DNA from: Pseudomonas svalbardensis
GTDB lineage: Bacteria; Pseudomonadota; Gammaproteobacteria; Pseudomonadales; Pseudomonadaceae
NCBI RefSeq assembly: GCF_030053115.1
Contig: NZ_CP125619.1
Span: 2,801,501-2,865,500, forward strand
DNA: 64,000 nucleotides
Direction of reading: 5' to 3'
In this document: one piece after another, positions 19,222 to 28,949 of the stretch
Position numbering within the stretch: position 1 is the first letter of the stretch
Layout of the letters: each line of letters starts with the position of its first letter
Notes under the pieces: model-generated
What the model saw: only the letters and a program-made list of their open reading frames with translations
Told to the model about the DNA's origin: nothing
Database searches by the model: none
Translations under genes and position numbers: made by a program

Positions 19222-20048
19222 TCGACGCACCGCAGCCTCCCATCCGTTTTTTACTCAGTGACATGGACGGCACCTTGTTGCTGCCCGATCACAGCCTCAG
19301 CCAACGCACCCTCTCAGCGGTCCGCTCCTTGCGCGAGGCGGGCGTGCTGTTCAGCCTGGCCACCGGTCGTCCACCCAAAGCCATGTTGCAGCAGATTGAA
19401 GCCTTGGGCGTCGACCTTCCAACGGCAGCGTTCAATGGCGGCACCATCGTCAATCCGGACGGCAGTTTGCTGGTCGCGCATTACTTGCCGGCAACGGCGG
19501 CGCTGACGGCATTGGCGCTGTTTGCCGACCGGCCGGACATCGAAATCTGGGTGTTCAGTGGTGGCGACTGGTTGCTGAAAGATCCGAACGGCCCAATGGT
19601 GCCTCGTGAACAGCACGGCCTGGGTTATCCGCCAGTGGTGGTCGAGAGTTTTGAGCCGTACCTGGAACGCATCGACAAGATCGTCGCCACCAGCAACAAC
19701 ACGCAGTTGTTGATTGAGCTGGAAGCGCTCCTGCTGCCCAAAGTGGAAGGTCAGGCACAGGTCTCCCGTTCACAGCCGATTTATCTGGACGTGACCGCGA
19801 TGCAAGCCAACAAGGGTGCAGCGCTGGCGACACTGGCCGAATTTCTCGGTGTGCCGCTGGAGCAGACCGCGGCGCTGGGCGATGGCGGCAACGACCCGGC
19901 GATGTTTCACCGCGCAGGCTTGTCGATCGCCATGGGGCAGTCGGAAGAGGCAGTGAAGCGCCAGGCCTATGTTGTCACTGGAACCAATACCGAGGACGGC
20001 GCGGCGCAGGCAATCGAGCGCTATATCCTCCCTCGAAAATCAACGTAG
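19218..20048 (+). CDS. Cof-type HAD-IIB sugar phosphatase
   Basis: 276 residues. Motif I DMDGTLL (Asp15, Asp17), motif II SLATGRP, Lys in VTAMQANKGAAL and motif IV LGDGGNDPAMF are all present, so it should be an active sugar-phosphate or cofactor phosphatase. Translation is coupled to zwf by a 4-base overlap, which suggests a housekeeping role in pentose phosphate metabolism. The natural substrate is unknown. Confidence 0.9.
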   Translation: MIDAPQPPIRFLLSDMDGTLLLPDHSLSQRTLSAVRSLREAGVLFSLATGRPPKAMLQQIEALGVDLPTAAFNGGTIVNPDGSLLVAHYLPATAALTALALFADRPDIEIWVFSGGDWLLKDPNGPMVPREQHGLGYPPVVVESFEPYLERIDKIVATSNNTQLLIELEALLLPKVEGQAQVSRSQPIYLDVTAMQANKGAALATLAEFLGVPLEQTAALGDGGNDPAMFHRAGLSIAMGQSEEAVKRQAYVVTGTNTEDGAAQAIERYILPRKST

Positions 20049-20050
20049 AA

Positions 20051-20075
20051 CCCTGTGGGAGCGAGCCCCCACCTG
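20051..20075. repeat. Degenerate single REP-type repeat
   Basis: CCCTGTGGGAGCGAGCCCCC followed by ACCTG resembles one arm of the REP sequences seen as pairs elsewhere in the window, but the second arm is missing. It marks the left edge of the scarred region. No gene is visible between 20049 and 20211. Confidence 0.5.
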
Positions 20076-20211
20076 TTTGCGAACGCCAAATGACCGACAC
20101 TCGTAGTGAGGATTTTTTGAGTCAGAAGTGCGACCGCGATCACGATCAATTCAGTTGGAATGATTGATTGCCTAGACGGTCAACCGACCATCACGTTCGC
20201 GGAACAGTCCT

Positions 20212-20463
20212 ATGTCTATTCCCGCCCTTACGGTTAATTATCTGCGCGAGCATTCCCTGTTGTTGACCACAGCGGAGTCGTGCACGGCTGGAAAAGTTGT
20301 CACGCTTCTGTCCGAGCTTGAAGGCAGTGGAGAACTGATCGAAAGCGGTTATGTGGTCTGTTCCCCTGAGGCCAAACAACGGCTGTTGAGGGTACGTGCT
20401 CACACTATCGAAACCTTCAACTTGACCAGTTGTGAAGTTGCGCGGGAAATGGCTGCAGGCCGG
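20212..20463 (+). pseudogene. CinA C-terminal-domain family (nicotinamide-nucleotide amidase), 5' fragment
   Basis: The frame starts like a stand-alone CinA/PncC amidase: LREHSLLLTTAESCTAGKVVTLLSELEGSGELIESGYVVCSPEAKQRLL, then CEVAREMAAG. Homology stops near 20460 after about 84 residues, roughly half the ~160-residue family length. The conserved GIAGP region is absent. The rest of the frame, to 20496, is arcA sequence read on the wrong strand. It should be inactive. Confidence 0.8.
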
Positions 20464-21205
20464 CAACGATCACCCGCTCCACGACGTTGTGCTTGAACAG
20501 ATTCAACGCAAGTTGAACGATGGCATGGCTGGACGAGCGTTCTCCCACGCCGATCAACACTACACCGTTACCGATTGTCATCACATCGCCGCCCTCCAGC
20601 CTTGCGTTGCCGTGTTCCTGGTCGGGGGTCGCCGTACCAGATCTGAAAGTCGGCGTTAGTGAATTCAGGGTGGAATTTGTAGATGGCGCTTACCAGTTGG
20701 GTTTCCTGGCGACGTGCCGGCCAGTACATCGGGTTGAGCGTCACACCACCGTGGATCCAGCAGGTGGTGTCGCGGGTGAACTGGGTGTTGGGCAGTGGCG
20801 GCAAAATGAAGCTTGAGTGACCGAGAAAATCGCGGAACATCTCGATAGTTTTGCGACCGAAACTGCCCAGCAGATCATCGGCGGATACGCCACCAATCAG
20901 GAATTCAGCGATCTTGCGCGGCTCTAGGCCGCGCAACCAGGAATCCACTTCATTGACCAAGCCAAAGCCAACTGAGTTAGCGGTGATTTTGCGCTGCAAC
21001 ATCCAGTCGAGATGTTGCGTTCGCGCATTTTGGTCACAAAGTCGAAATGATCGCGCTTGGCCTGCTCGACCCATAGGACGTCGTCAAACAGCAATTCGTT
21101 GCAGTTGCCCGGAGTCAGCCGCTGGTGGGCCAGACCGGGGGAGCAAACCATGACCTTGTGTAGGTCGCCGGCTTCGGAGGGGACGCCGAGTTCGAGCTTT
21201 GGCAT
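20460..21205 (-). pseudogene. arcA: Arginine deiminase (arcA), decayed 5' fragment
   Basis: From the ATG at 21205 (AAGGA upstream) the protein begins like Arc[37 protein letters not shown], then [12 protein letters not shown]. Near 21010 a deletion of about 20-25 codons with a frame change joins this to [15 protein letters not shown] in another frame, which runs through FILPPLPNTQFTRDTTCW to IWYGDP. A single extra C near 20640 shifts the frame again; reading past it gives HGNARLEGGDVMTIGNGVVLIGVGERSS. Homology ends at VERVIVAGL, about 20460, and the catalytic Cys region is lost. Confidence 0.85.
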
Positions 21206-21467
21206 GGCGGGATCCTTCAAATTATCGACAAACGCGCGAGTAAGTGGTGTTTACCCAATCGGCAGAAGTCAGCCGGTGATCGCGAACCGAATTCACTCTC
21301 GCGGTTTGTCAAAAAGTCACGTTGAACAAGGGCGCGCCGTTTACCACTTGTGTGACTGACTGCCAGTTGTCCGCTGAGAAGATAACGCTGCTGAATCTAT
21401 TGCCCGGCGTTCCCGTAGGTTTGCTCTACTTCAGCGCTCTGTGCAAATAGGCTGATGCTGAACAGGG

Positions 21468-21650
21468 TCAATCTAAGAGGTGTTCATCGTGCACAGTTTT
21501 CGATTTACCAAGTATGTAGCAAGGGTGGAGATGGCCGTTAGGATGTGTCGTCACTACCACGGAAATCAGCGTCCAGCCCTCGTGGATCTTAAGGTTCGCG
21601 TCGTTCGTCGACAGAGCTTCCATGACTTGGTACGCCTCAGACATATGCAT
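21468..21650 (-). CDS. Small hypothetical protein
   Basis: 60 residues from an ATG at 21650, with GGAAG at the right distance upstream. The sequence EGWTLISVVV ... CYILGKSK is loosely reminiscent of DUF4177-type small proteins, which have an EGWELVSV core and a C-terminal YIL strand; this is a weak resemblance. The opposite strand has a similar-sized ORF without such a pattern. It lies in the scarred islet and may be a remnant. Confidence 0.4.
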   Translation of the reverse strand: MHMSEAYQVMEALSTNDANLKIHEGWTLISVVVTTHPNGHLHPCYILGKSKTVHDEHLLD

Positions 21651-21798
21651 TCGATTACTTCCAGATTATTTAAACTCAACTGTTACGCATAGGCTGGGCT
21701 AAGGGGTTCCTTTTGCTGCGGCTTGCTTCGCTCCGAAGCCTCGCTGACGTCCTGGGAGCTATATTCCTGCCGGAAACATTGGCATAGGGGATTGCTTA

Positions 21799-22230
21799 AT
21801 GCACAAGGTCATTAGCGCACGGGACTTGCAGATAGTCCTCGATGATGCGAACGAAGCGGGCCTGTTCAAATGGCTGGTCGCCAGTTATCTGATGGGTAAA
21901 AGAATCCAGGGCGGGATAGCCGCAAGGGCGTACCAAGTGATCGTCGATCAACATCAGCGCGATTCGCCCCGAAAGCTCGCCCACGGCACGCATCGAGAGC
22001 GGGTAGCGATGCTCGGTCAGGCTCACTACGTGCGTTACGACGAAACCACGGTGTCCCGTTTACTGGCGTTGGCTAACAAACTCAACGACGAATACGCTGG
22101 AAAGGTGATGGACATCGTGGGGGCTAGCGCCAATCGCCAGGAGTTCGAAAAACGCCTATCTGAGTTCGACGGGATTGGCCCCAAGACCGTCGAGATTTCC
22201 ATGCGGGAGGTGGGGAAGGTGATTTTTTGA
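21799..22230 (+). CDS. Endonuclease III-like HhH protein, short
   Basis: 143 residues, ATG preceded by GGGGA. The body is helical, and the C-terminus carries a helix-hairpin-helix motif, FDGIGPKTVEISMREV, of the HhH-GPD DNA glycosylase/endonuclease III superfamily. The catalytic Lys/Asp and iron-sulphur cysteines of endonuclease III are not visible. It may be a small DNA-binding member of unknown function, or shortened. No partner gene is obvious. Confidence 0.55.
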   Translation: MHKVISARDLQIVLDDANEAGLFKWLVASYLMGKRIQGGIAARAYQVIVDQHQRDSPRKLAHGTHRERVAMLGQAHYVRYDETTVSRLLALANKLNDEYAGKVMDIVGASANRQEFEKRLSEFDGIGPKTVEISMREVGKVIF

Positions 22231-22382
22231 AAGCGTAGGTCGATTTTATTTGACCGGCTGGATTTCAGCGAGCGATTTCCCGCCTGTTGCGTGCGGCCTA
22301 AGACGACTCATAGTAAACATCAGATGCTTCCGGTTCGTCTTGCCAAAACAATCCCCCATCTCACGCACTGCCTTAAGAGAAA

Positions 22383-22567
22383 ACATCGCCTCGAAGAGCA
22401 TTCAGAACAAGCGAAAAAGCCGGTGTTGGCAAGCGACGGCTCGGTAGTGCAGGTGATAACCCGAGAACAGAGGGCACCAGTCCTCTAGCACTCGTATCAA
22501 GCGGCCATCCTCAATATGCGGTGCAAATTCTTCTTCCAGTAAATATGCGATGCCTTGGCCGTAATGG
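22383..22567 (-). pseudogene. LysR-family regulator, C-terminal remnant with frameshift
   Basis: On the minus strand the segment reads GQGIAYLLEEEFAPHIEDGR and then LVRVLEDWCP-like sequence (LIRVLEDWCPLFSGYHLHY), the typical end of a LysR effector domain. A one-base loss then shifts the frame; in the next frame it continues SRRLPTPAFSLVLNALRGD, the normal LysR terminus. No N-terminal part exists nearby. It is an isolated gene relic. Confidence 0.75.
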
Positions 22568-22602
22568 GATCAACGAAGATCCGAGGAGGAGAGGGAACTG
22601 GG

Positions 22603-24774
22603 CTAATTGCTATTTGAGAGAGTGTTTATCAACGAGTTCACTCGCGAACTGAGTTCGTTCAGACTAAAGGGCTTGGTTAGAATCCGAGTAGTCGCATCGA
22701 CCGTGACCAATCTCGCACCGCCAGCGAACCCGGTGATAAAAAGCACTTTGAGTTGCGGATATTTCTTCTTGAGTTCCGCAGCCAAGCTGATCCCGTTCAT
22801 CAATCCGGGTAAGCCTATATCGGTGAGCAGTAAATCTAGGTGTTCCAGCTTCTCCGCTTGCTTCATTGCGGAATCACTATCCACTGCTTCAATGACGCGA
22901 TAGCCAGTTTCTGACAAAAGCTCCGCCCCCATCTGTCTGATAGCCGCTTCGTCGTCCACCAGCAAAATAGTTTCATTGTTGCCGAATGGTTCTGGCTGAT
23001 GGGATTCGCCCAGGTCTCCTTTTGGGTCGTCAGGCCGCGAATCATTAACTGGAAAATACATGGTCACTGTGGTGCCAACACCAAGGCTACTGTGAACTCT
23101 AACTTGGCCACCGGATTGCTGGGTGAAGCCATAAATCATCGAAAGGCCTAATCCGGTACCTTCCCCAATCTTCTTGGTCGTGAAAAATGGGTCAAATATG
23201 CGCGACAAGATGTCCGGACTGATTCCAGTGCCTGAATCTGTGACAGCTATGCTCACATACGTTCCAGGCGGCATTACTTTTTCGGAGGAGGACGCTTCAT
23301 CGATGACGTATCGCTCGACCTGTAGGTCGAGCCTACCCCCATTGGGCATTGCGTCCCGTGCGTTGATCGCAAGATTAAGCAACGCATTTTCCAGTTGGTT
23401 GAGGTCGCATCTAATGCGATCGGTTGCCCTGAATGAGCACTCCACAATGATGTTTGGCCCGACCGTACGGCGAATCATTTCTTCCAGTCCTGCCACCACT
23501 TTGCGAGGTTCGAGGAGTTCCGGTTTGAGTGATTGTTGTCTCGAAAATGCCAGTAGACGCTGCGTTAATGCGGCCGCCCGAGATGCTGAGGTCATGGCAA
23601 CAAAGTTATATCGGGCTAGCTCATTGTAGCGGCCAGCATCGATGCGCCGCTGCATCAGCTCCAGGCTACCAATTATGCCGGCTAGCAGATTATTGAAGTC
23701 ATGGGCTATTCCCCCAGTAAGCTGGCCGACAGCTTCCATTTTTTGACTCTGCCGTAGCTTGGACTCCGTCACGGCGCGCTCATGCTGTTCCTCCTCAAGT
23801 TGCTGAGTACGTTGAGCGATACGATCCTCCAGCAAGTCGTTCCAGTCCCGTAGTGCGCTCTCTAACTGTACCCGATCGTCTACATCTTCGATTGTGCCGT
23901 ACCACTGCTCGCATTGTCCGGCGGTGTTAAGACTACACAACGCAAGGACTCTAAACCAACGGTAGTCGCCTGTATGTTTTCGTAAACGGATTTGTAAGTC
24001 GAAAGGTTGCAGTGTGGCCAGTGATTGATCCCACAAATTAGCTATTGATACCTGGTCTGCGGGGTAAGCGGCATTAGCCCACTGCCGTTCCAATGTCTGC
24101 GCAGGTGACAGACCGGTATATTCATACCAGCGCTGATCGATGGAGATAAGGTTGCCGACTTTATCAGCAGTCCAAGGCCAAAGTGGATTGAGCTCAGCTG
24201 CGATGCGGTAATGCCGCTCGCTTTCGCGCAATTTTTTTTCCGTTAAACGCATGGCTTCCGAAGTTTTGGAACGCTTCAAAACTGCGCCGAGTAGGTTGCT
24301 GTACCCCCGAAGGAAATCGATATCGCTTTCTGTGAACTGGCGAGGACTTCGACTATCAACCTCAAAGATCCCGAAAGGACGTTCGCCATTGGCGCCGTGG
24401 ACTAAAACGTTGACGAAGGCTTTTACCCCGTTTTTCATATGAAAGTCGTGATAGCGGAATCGTGTTTCTGTTGAAATGTCCGTCGATATGACTGGGGCGT
24501 TCGTGTTAAGTGAATACAGTTCTGGGCTTCCTTCGCGTGCTTGCACCCGAACCTTCCCGACAACATCGGGCGTCCAACCCACACCGTTTCGCACGAAGAA
24601 CGTGATGCCGTCTTCCTGCAGCTGCATGAATTTGGCCAGATTGGTTTCGAGCGCGTCACCGACTAACCGACACGCCTCATCAAGGATGTGCTCAAGGTCA
24701 TCTGATGCCAAGGCTAGCTCGCCAAACTTGGCAAGCACTTTGCGCTGGCGCAGTAACGTTTCCTCGATTGCCAT
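22603..24774 (-). CDS. Hybrid sensor histidine kinase (GAF-PAS-HisKA-HATPase-REC)
   Basis: 723 residues, cytoplasmic. GAF domain about 18-168, PAS about 185-305 ([17 protein letters not shown], then the PAC part), a coiled coil to about 340, HisKA with His358 in [13 protein letters not shown], an ATPase domain about 455-580 ([34 protein letters not shown]), and a C-terminal receiver about 605-720 (ILLVDDE, phospho-acceptor Asp in [10 protein letters not shown]). It probably phosphorylates its own receiver and then an unlinked partner. G+C is lower than in neighbouring housekeeping genes, consistent with transfer. Confidence 0.9.
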   Translation of the reverse strand: MAIEETLLRQRKVLAKFGELALASDDLEHILDEACRLVGDALETNLAKFMQLQEDGITFFVRNGVGWTPDVVGKVRVQAREGSPELYSLNTNAPVISTDISTETRFRYHDFHMKNGVKAFVNVLVHGANGERPFGIFEVDSRSPRQFTESDIDFLRGYSNLLGAVLKRSKTSEAMRLTEKKLRESERHYRIAAELNPLWPWTADKVGNLISIDQRWYEYTGLSPAQTLERQWANAAYPADQVSIANLWDQSLATLQPFDLQIRLRKHTGDYRWFRVLALCSLNTAGQCEQWYGTIEDVDDRVQLESALRDWNDLLEDRIAQRTQQLEEEQHERAVTESKLRQSQKMEAVGQLTGGIAHDFNNLLAGIIGSLELMQRRIDAGRYNELARYNFVAMTSASRAAALTQRLLAFSRQQSLKPELLEPRKVVAGLEEMIRRTVGPNIIVECSFRATDRIRCDLNQLENALLNLAINARDAMPNGGRLDLQVERYVIDEASSSEKVMPPGTYVSIAVTDSGTGISPDILSRIFDPFFTTKKIGEGTGLGLSMIYGFTQQSGGQVRVHSSLGVGTTVTMYFPVNDSRPDDPKGDLGESHQPEPFGNNETILLVDDEAAIRQMGAELLSETGYRVIEAVDSDSAMKQAEKLEHLDLLLTDIGLPGLMNGISLAAELKKKYPQLKVLFITGFAGGARLVTVDATTRILTKPFSLNELSSRVNSLINTLSNSN

Positions 24775-25016
24775 GGGTTCACCACTGGGGGTTTTAATAT
24801 CCGAGGCTTGGGCTCAGGCTAGGTTCAATCTGCCTGATCGATTGCAGTTTTCGCTGGATTCCACGCTCGCTTAACTGCCACTGACTTTCCAGTGTTTGAC
24901 ATCATTGGCGAACACCATCTGCTTCATCTCATGAGCAATTCCGTAGGCCAGAGACTCGTGTGCAGCTATGACTTTTTCCTCTGCTGACAGGCAATGAAAA
25001 ATTCCTGCGCAAGACA

Positions 25017-25104
25017 CAAGCGGGCTTGCTCGCGAAGGCGGTGTGTCAACAACATTGATATCGACTGACCCGCCGCTTTCGCGAGCAAGCCCGCTCCCAC
25101 AGGG
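25017..25104. repeat. REP pair (inverted REP doublet)
   Basis: The arm GCGGGCTTGCTCGCGAA near 25019-25035 is repeated in inverse near 25080-25098, ending in CCCACAGGG, with about 45 bases between. This is the standard REP doublet of fluorescent pseudomonads. The rest of the 24775-25244 intergenic stretch shows no gene. Confidence 0.85.
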
Positions 25105-25244
25105 TTTTGTGTTTGTCTGACGGATCACGAATCTGCCGTTCCACCGCCAAATTTCAGCATCCGACACTGTCCTCAAATCGCTTTCAGCATCCTCATCCGC
25201 AGCACCTCCCTAGACTGGAGCGTGTCTCGGATCAGGACTCGACC

Positions 25245-26702
25245 ATGCTCAAGAATCGTTTGAAAGACCCCAGCCTTTTAGCAGAACTCGCCTATGTCGA
25301 CGGGCAGTGGATCGGCGCCGACAACGCCGCGACTCTGGACGTCATCGACCCGGCCAACGGCCAGCTAATTGGCCGCGTACCGGCGATGCAAGGCGCGGAA
25401 ACCCGTCGCGCCATTGAAGCCGCCGGAAAAGCCTGGCCGGCCTGGCGCGCTCGCCCGGCGGCGGAACGTGCGGCGCTGCTTGAGCGCTGGTATCAGGCCA
25501 TGATCGATAACCTCGACGACCTGGCGCTGATCATGACCTGCGAACAGGGCAAACCGTTGAACGAAGCCAAAGGCGAAATTCGCTACGGCGCCGGTTTCGT
25601 CAAATGGTTCGCCGAGGAGGCCCGACGGGTCTACGGCGAAACCATGCCGGCCCCCAGCGGCGACCGCCGACTGCTGACCCTCAAGCAACCGGTGGGTGTT
25701 TGCGCCGCGATCACCCCATGGAATTTCCCCAACGCGATGATCACCCGCAAATGCGCGCCAGCCCTGGCGGCCGGGTGCCCGATCATCGTCAAACCCTCGG
25801 ACCTGACGCCGTTGTCTGCGTTGGCGTTGGCGGTGTTGGCCGAACGGGTCGGCATCCCGGCCGGGGTGTTCAACGTGTTGACCGGCATGCCCGCCGGCAT
25901 CGGCGAAGAGCTGACCGGTAACCCAAGCGTGCGCAAGATTTCCTTCACCGGCTCGACCGCCGTCGGCCGCTTGCTGATGCGCCAGAGCGCCGAACACATC
26001 AAGCGCTTGAGCCTGGAGCTGGGCGGCAACGCGCCGTTCATTGTGTTCGACGACGCTGACCTTGAGCAGGCCGTCGCCGGCATCATGCTCAGCAAGTTTC
26101 GCAACGCCGGGCAAACCTGCGTCTGTGCCAATCGCATTCTGGTGCAGGACGGCATCTACGAACGTTTCGCCCAGCGTCTGGTGGAGGAGGTGGGCAAGCT
26201 CAAGGTCGGTATCGGCCTGGACGCCGACGTCACCATCGGTCCGCTGATCAATCCGGCGGCGGTGAGCAAAGTCGCCCGGCACATCGACGATGCCCTGAGC
26301 CAGGGCGCGCGTTTGCTCTGCGGCGGCATTCCCGAGGGCGACAGCCAATTCGTGCAGCCTACGGTCCTCGGCGAAGCACATGCGGGCATGCTACTGGCCA
26401 ACGAAGAAACCTTCGGTCCGGTGGCGCCGCTGATGCGTTTCACTGACGAAGCGGAAGCCCTCGCGCTGGCCAATGCCACGCCTTACGGTTTGGGTGCCTA
26501 CTATTTCACCCAGGACTTGCGTCGTTCATGGCGTTTCGGCGAGGCGCTGGAGTTCGGCATGGTCGGCCTCAACACCGGGATCATTTCCATGGAAGTCGCC
26601 CCGTTCGGCGGCATCAAACAGTCGGGCCTGGGCCGCGAAGGCAGCAAGTACGGTCTGGATGAATACCTTGAAGTCAAAGCCTTCCACATCGGTGGGCTGT
26701 AA
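25245..26702 (+). CDS. NAD(P)-dependent succinate-semialdehyde dehydrogenase family protein
   Basis: 485 residues from the ATG at 25245. It is an aldehyde dehydrogenase with active-site Glu258 (LELGGNAPF) and Cys292 (NAGQTCVCANR), cofactor motif FTGSTAVG (234-241) and the PWNFP segment (158-162). The CVCANR context after the cysteine and the overall sequence are of the GabD type. It oxidises succinate semialdehyde or a related aldehyde. It precedes the tartrate/malate dehydrogenase gene by 25 bases. Another GabD paralogue is likely elsewhere in the genome, so its exact substrate is uncertain. Confidence 0.87.
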   Translation: MLKNRLKDPSLLAELAYVDGQWIGADNAATLDVIDPANGQLIGRVPAMQGAETRRAIEAAGKAWPAWRARPAAERAALLERWYQAMIDNLDDLALIMTCEQGKPLNEAKGEIRYGAGFVKWFAEEARRVYGETMPAPSGDRRLLTLKQPVGVCAAITPWNFPNAMITRKCAPALAAGCPIIVKPSDLTPLSALALAVLAERVGIPAGVFNVLTGMPAGIGEELTGNPSVRKISFTGSTAVGRLLMRQSAEHIKRLSLELGGNAPFIVFDDADLEQAVAGIMLSKFRNAGQTCVCANRILVQDGIYERFAQRLVEEVGKLKVGIGLDADVTIGPLINPAAVSKVARHIDDALSQGARLLCGGIPEGDSQFVQPTVLGEAHAGMLLANEETFGPVAPLMRFTDEAEALALANATPYGLGAYYFTQDLRRSWRFGEALEFGMVGLNTGIISMEVAPFGGIKQSGLGREGSKYGLDEYLEVKAFHIGGL

Positions 26703-26727
26703 TTCACAGACACGGGGAGGCAGATTG

Positions 26728-27808
26728 ATGAGCAAGACATTCAAAATCGCCGCGATTGCCGGCGATGGCATCGGCAAGGAAGTGTTGCCGGAAGGGCTGC
26801 GAGTACTGGAGCAGGCCGCGAAGAAATGGCAGCTTGATCTGAGCATCGAAGTGCTCGACTGGGCGCATTGCGATTACTACCTGGAACACGGGCAAATGAT
26901 GCCCGACGACTGGTTCGAACAGCTCAAGGGCTTCGACGCGATCTACTTCGGCGCCGTGGGCTGGCCGGACAAGGTGCCGGACCACATTTCCCTGTGGGGC
27001 TCGCTGCTGAAGTTCCGTCGCGACTTCGATCAGTACGTGAACATCCGCCCCGTGCGGCTGTTTCCCGGTGTGCCGTGCCCATTGGCCGGACGCAAGCCGG
27101 GGGACATCGATTTCGTGGTGATCCGCGAAAACACCGAGGGTGAATACTCCTCGGTCGGCGGCAAGATGTTCGAAGGCACCGAGCATGAATTCGTGCTGCA
27201 AGAGTCAGTGTTCACCCGCCGTGGCGTCGACCGGATTCTCAAGTTCGCCTTCGACCTGGCCCAGACCCGGCCGCGCAAACGGCTGACGGCGGCGACCAAG
27301 TCCAACGGAATTTCCATCAGCATGCCGTACTGGGACGAGCGCACGGCATTGATGGCGGCGCAGTACCCGGAGATCACCTGGGACAAGCAGCACATCGACA
27401 TTCTGTGCGCGCGTTTCGTGCTGCAACCGGAACGGTTTGATGTGGTGGTGGCGTCGAACCTGTTCGGCGGACATTCTGTCCGACCTGGGGCCGGCGTGCG
27501 CCGGGACCATCGGCATCGCGCCGTCGGCCAACCTTGATCCTGAACGTCGCTTTCCGTCGCTGTTCGAGCCGGTGCATGGCTCGGCGCCGGACATCTATGG
27601 GCAGAACATTGCCAACCCGATTGCGATGATCTGGTCTGGGGCGTTGATGCTGAATTTTCTCGGTAATGGAGATGAGCGCTATCGCGCGGCGCATGACGGG
27701 ATTCTGCAGGCGATTGAGCGGGTGATTGCGGATGGGCCGATTACGCCGGATCTGGGGGGGAAGGGGTCGACTCAGGAGGTCGGGAAGGCGATTGCCGATC
27801 GACTTTGA
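26728..27808 (+). pseudogene. ttuC: Tartrate dehydrogenase / D-malate dehydrogenase, frameshifted
   Basis: From the ATG at 26728 (GGGGAGG upstream) the protein is a TtuC/DmlA-type beta-decarboxylating dehydrogenase: IAAIAGDGIGKEVLPEGLR, FVVIRENTEGEYSSVGG and the AATKSNG segment. At NLFG (about 27469) one extra G turns the expected GDILSDLGP into GHSVRPGAG. The correct C-terminus (ADILSDLGPACAGTIGIAPSANL ... GKAIADRL) continues in the next frame to 27808. All motifs survive on either side, so this is a single recent frameshift or a sequencing error. Confidence 0.88.
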
Positions 27809-27830
27809 GTGTGTGGAGGATCTGAAATCG

Positions 27831-27983
27831 CCCCCTCATCTCCCCAGAGGGGCGAGGGGACTGACCGATGTGTTATTGAGAAAAATTGCGACCTGAGACT
27901 CCGAGTTGAACTCAGGTTTTGAACGGCATGAAGATCGGCTCCCTTTCCCCTCTTCCCATTGGGGAGAGGGCTGGGGTGAGGGG
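27831..27983. repeat. Small palindromic intergenic element
   Basis: About 150 bases with inverted ends (CCCCCTCATCTCCCCA at the left; GGGGTGAGGGG near the right) and an internal ACCTGAG / CTCAGGT palindrome (27891-27917). It fills the gap between the convergent dehydrogenase genes. This layout matches small non-autonomous repeats of fluorescent pseudomonads. Confidence 0.65.
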
Positions 27984-28022
27984 TGGCTTTAGCAGGCACC
28001 ACAAATACCAGAGCTAACTATT

Positions 28023-28949
28023 TCAGTAACCTTGTTTTCGATCGATCTGGCCCACCATCGGCGCGCCTCTTTGATGCCGTCGGATATTCTCCAGCAACAC
28101 CCCAAACGCACTCTCCGGCTGCGTCATCGCGGCAATATGCGGTGTCAGCAGAATCTGCGGATGATCCCAAAACGGGTGATCCGCCGGCGCCGGTTCTTCT
28201 TGCAGCACATCGAGCACCGCGCCACTGAGCTGCCCGCTGTCCAGCGCCTCAAGCAAGTCATTTTCCACCAGATGCCCGCCACGACCCATATTGATCAACG
28301 CAGCGCCATGGGGCATTTGCCGGAACAACTCACGATCAAGAATGCCCTGAGTCTGCTCAGTCAGTGGCAGCACGCACAGCAGAATGTCGCACTGGCTGAG
28401 AAACGCCGGCAGTTGCTCGCGCCCGGCATAGCACTCCACACCAGCGACCTGATGCGCACTGCGCGCCCAACCCGACAAGGCAAAACCCAACGGCTGCAAC
28501 GTCGCCAGAATCTGCTGAGCCTGGGTGCCAAGGCCCATGATCCCGATCCGCCGCGTGGCCGCCGGTTGCAGCAAGTGCGCCTGCCAGCACCGCGCCATTT
28601 GCTGCTGGCGATAACGCAGCATGTCCCGGTGCAGGCTCAGCACCGCAAAACTGGCGTATTCGCACATGCCTCGGGTGATGCCGGGGTCCAGCAGGCGCAC
28701 CACCGGCAAGCTCGCGGGCAAGCGACTGAGGTCCAGTTGATCAACCCCAGCGGACAACGCGAACAACACTTTCAGATTCGGCAGCAAAGCCTCTAGATCG
28801 TCAGGTGCCTGCCAGGCGGCGAGGTACTTGATGTCCGCGGGATCACCGATGTCCGGCCAGGCGCGCCATTCGATATCCGGGGCGTGTTCGGCAAACAGCG
28901 CTTTCCACTGTTCGCCGCGCACAGGGTCAGCTTTATAGAGCAGGGCCAT
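28023..28949 (-). CDS. 2-hydroxyacid dehydrogenase (glyoxylate/hydroxypyruvate reductase A type)
   Basis: 308 residues from the ATG at 28949, which has AGGA seven bases before it; in-frame ATGs at 28955 and 28985 are alternatives. NAD-binding motif GIMGLGTQAQQ at about 145-155; catalytic Arg in NMGRGGHLVENDLL (about 230), Glu in LDVLQEEPAPADHPFW and His in LTPHIAAMT are all in place. It reduces glyoxylate or hydroxypyruvate in the cytoplasm. It is divergent from the aminotransferase gene. Confidence 0.88.
   Translation of the reverse strand: MALLYKADPVRGEQWKALFAEHAPDIEWRAWPDIGDPADIKYLAAWQAPDDLEALLPNLKVLFALSAGVDQLDLSRLPASLPVVRLLDPGITRGMCEYASFAVLSLHRDMLRYRQQQMARCWQAHLLQPAATRRIGIMGLGTQAQQILATLQPLGFALSGWARSAHQVAGVECYAGREQLPAFLSQCDILLCVLPLTEQTQGILDRELFRQMPHGAALINMGRGGHLVENDLLEALDSGQLSGAVLDVLQEEPAPADHPFWDHPQILLTPHIAAMTQPESAFGVLLENIRRHQRGAPMVGQIDRKQGY

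Noticed and set aside
21480-21692. 70-codon plus-strand ORF opposite the small 21468-21650 gene
   Set aside because: No ribosome binding site and no fold-like pattern; the minus-strand frame has the better start.
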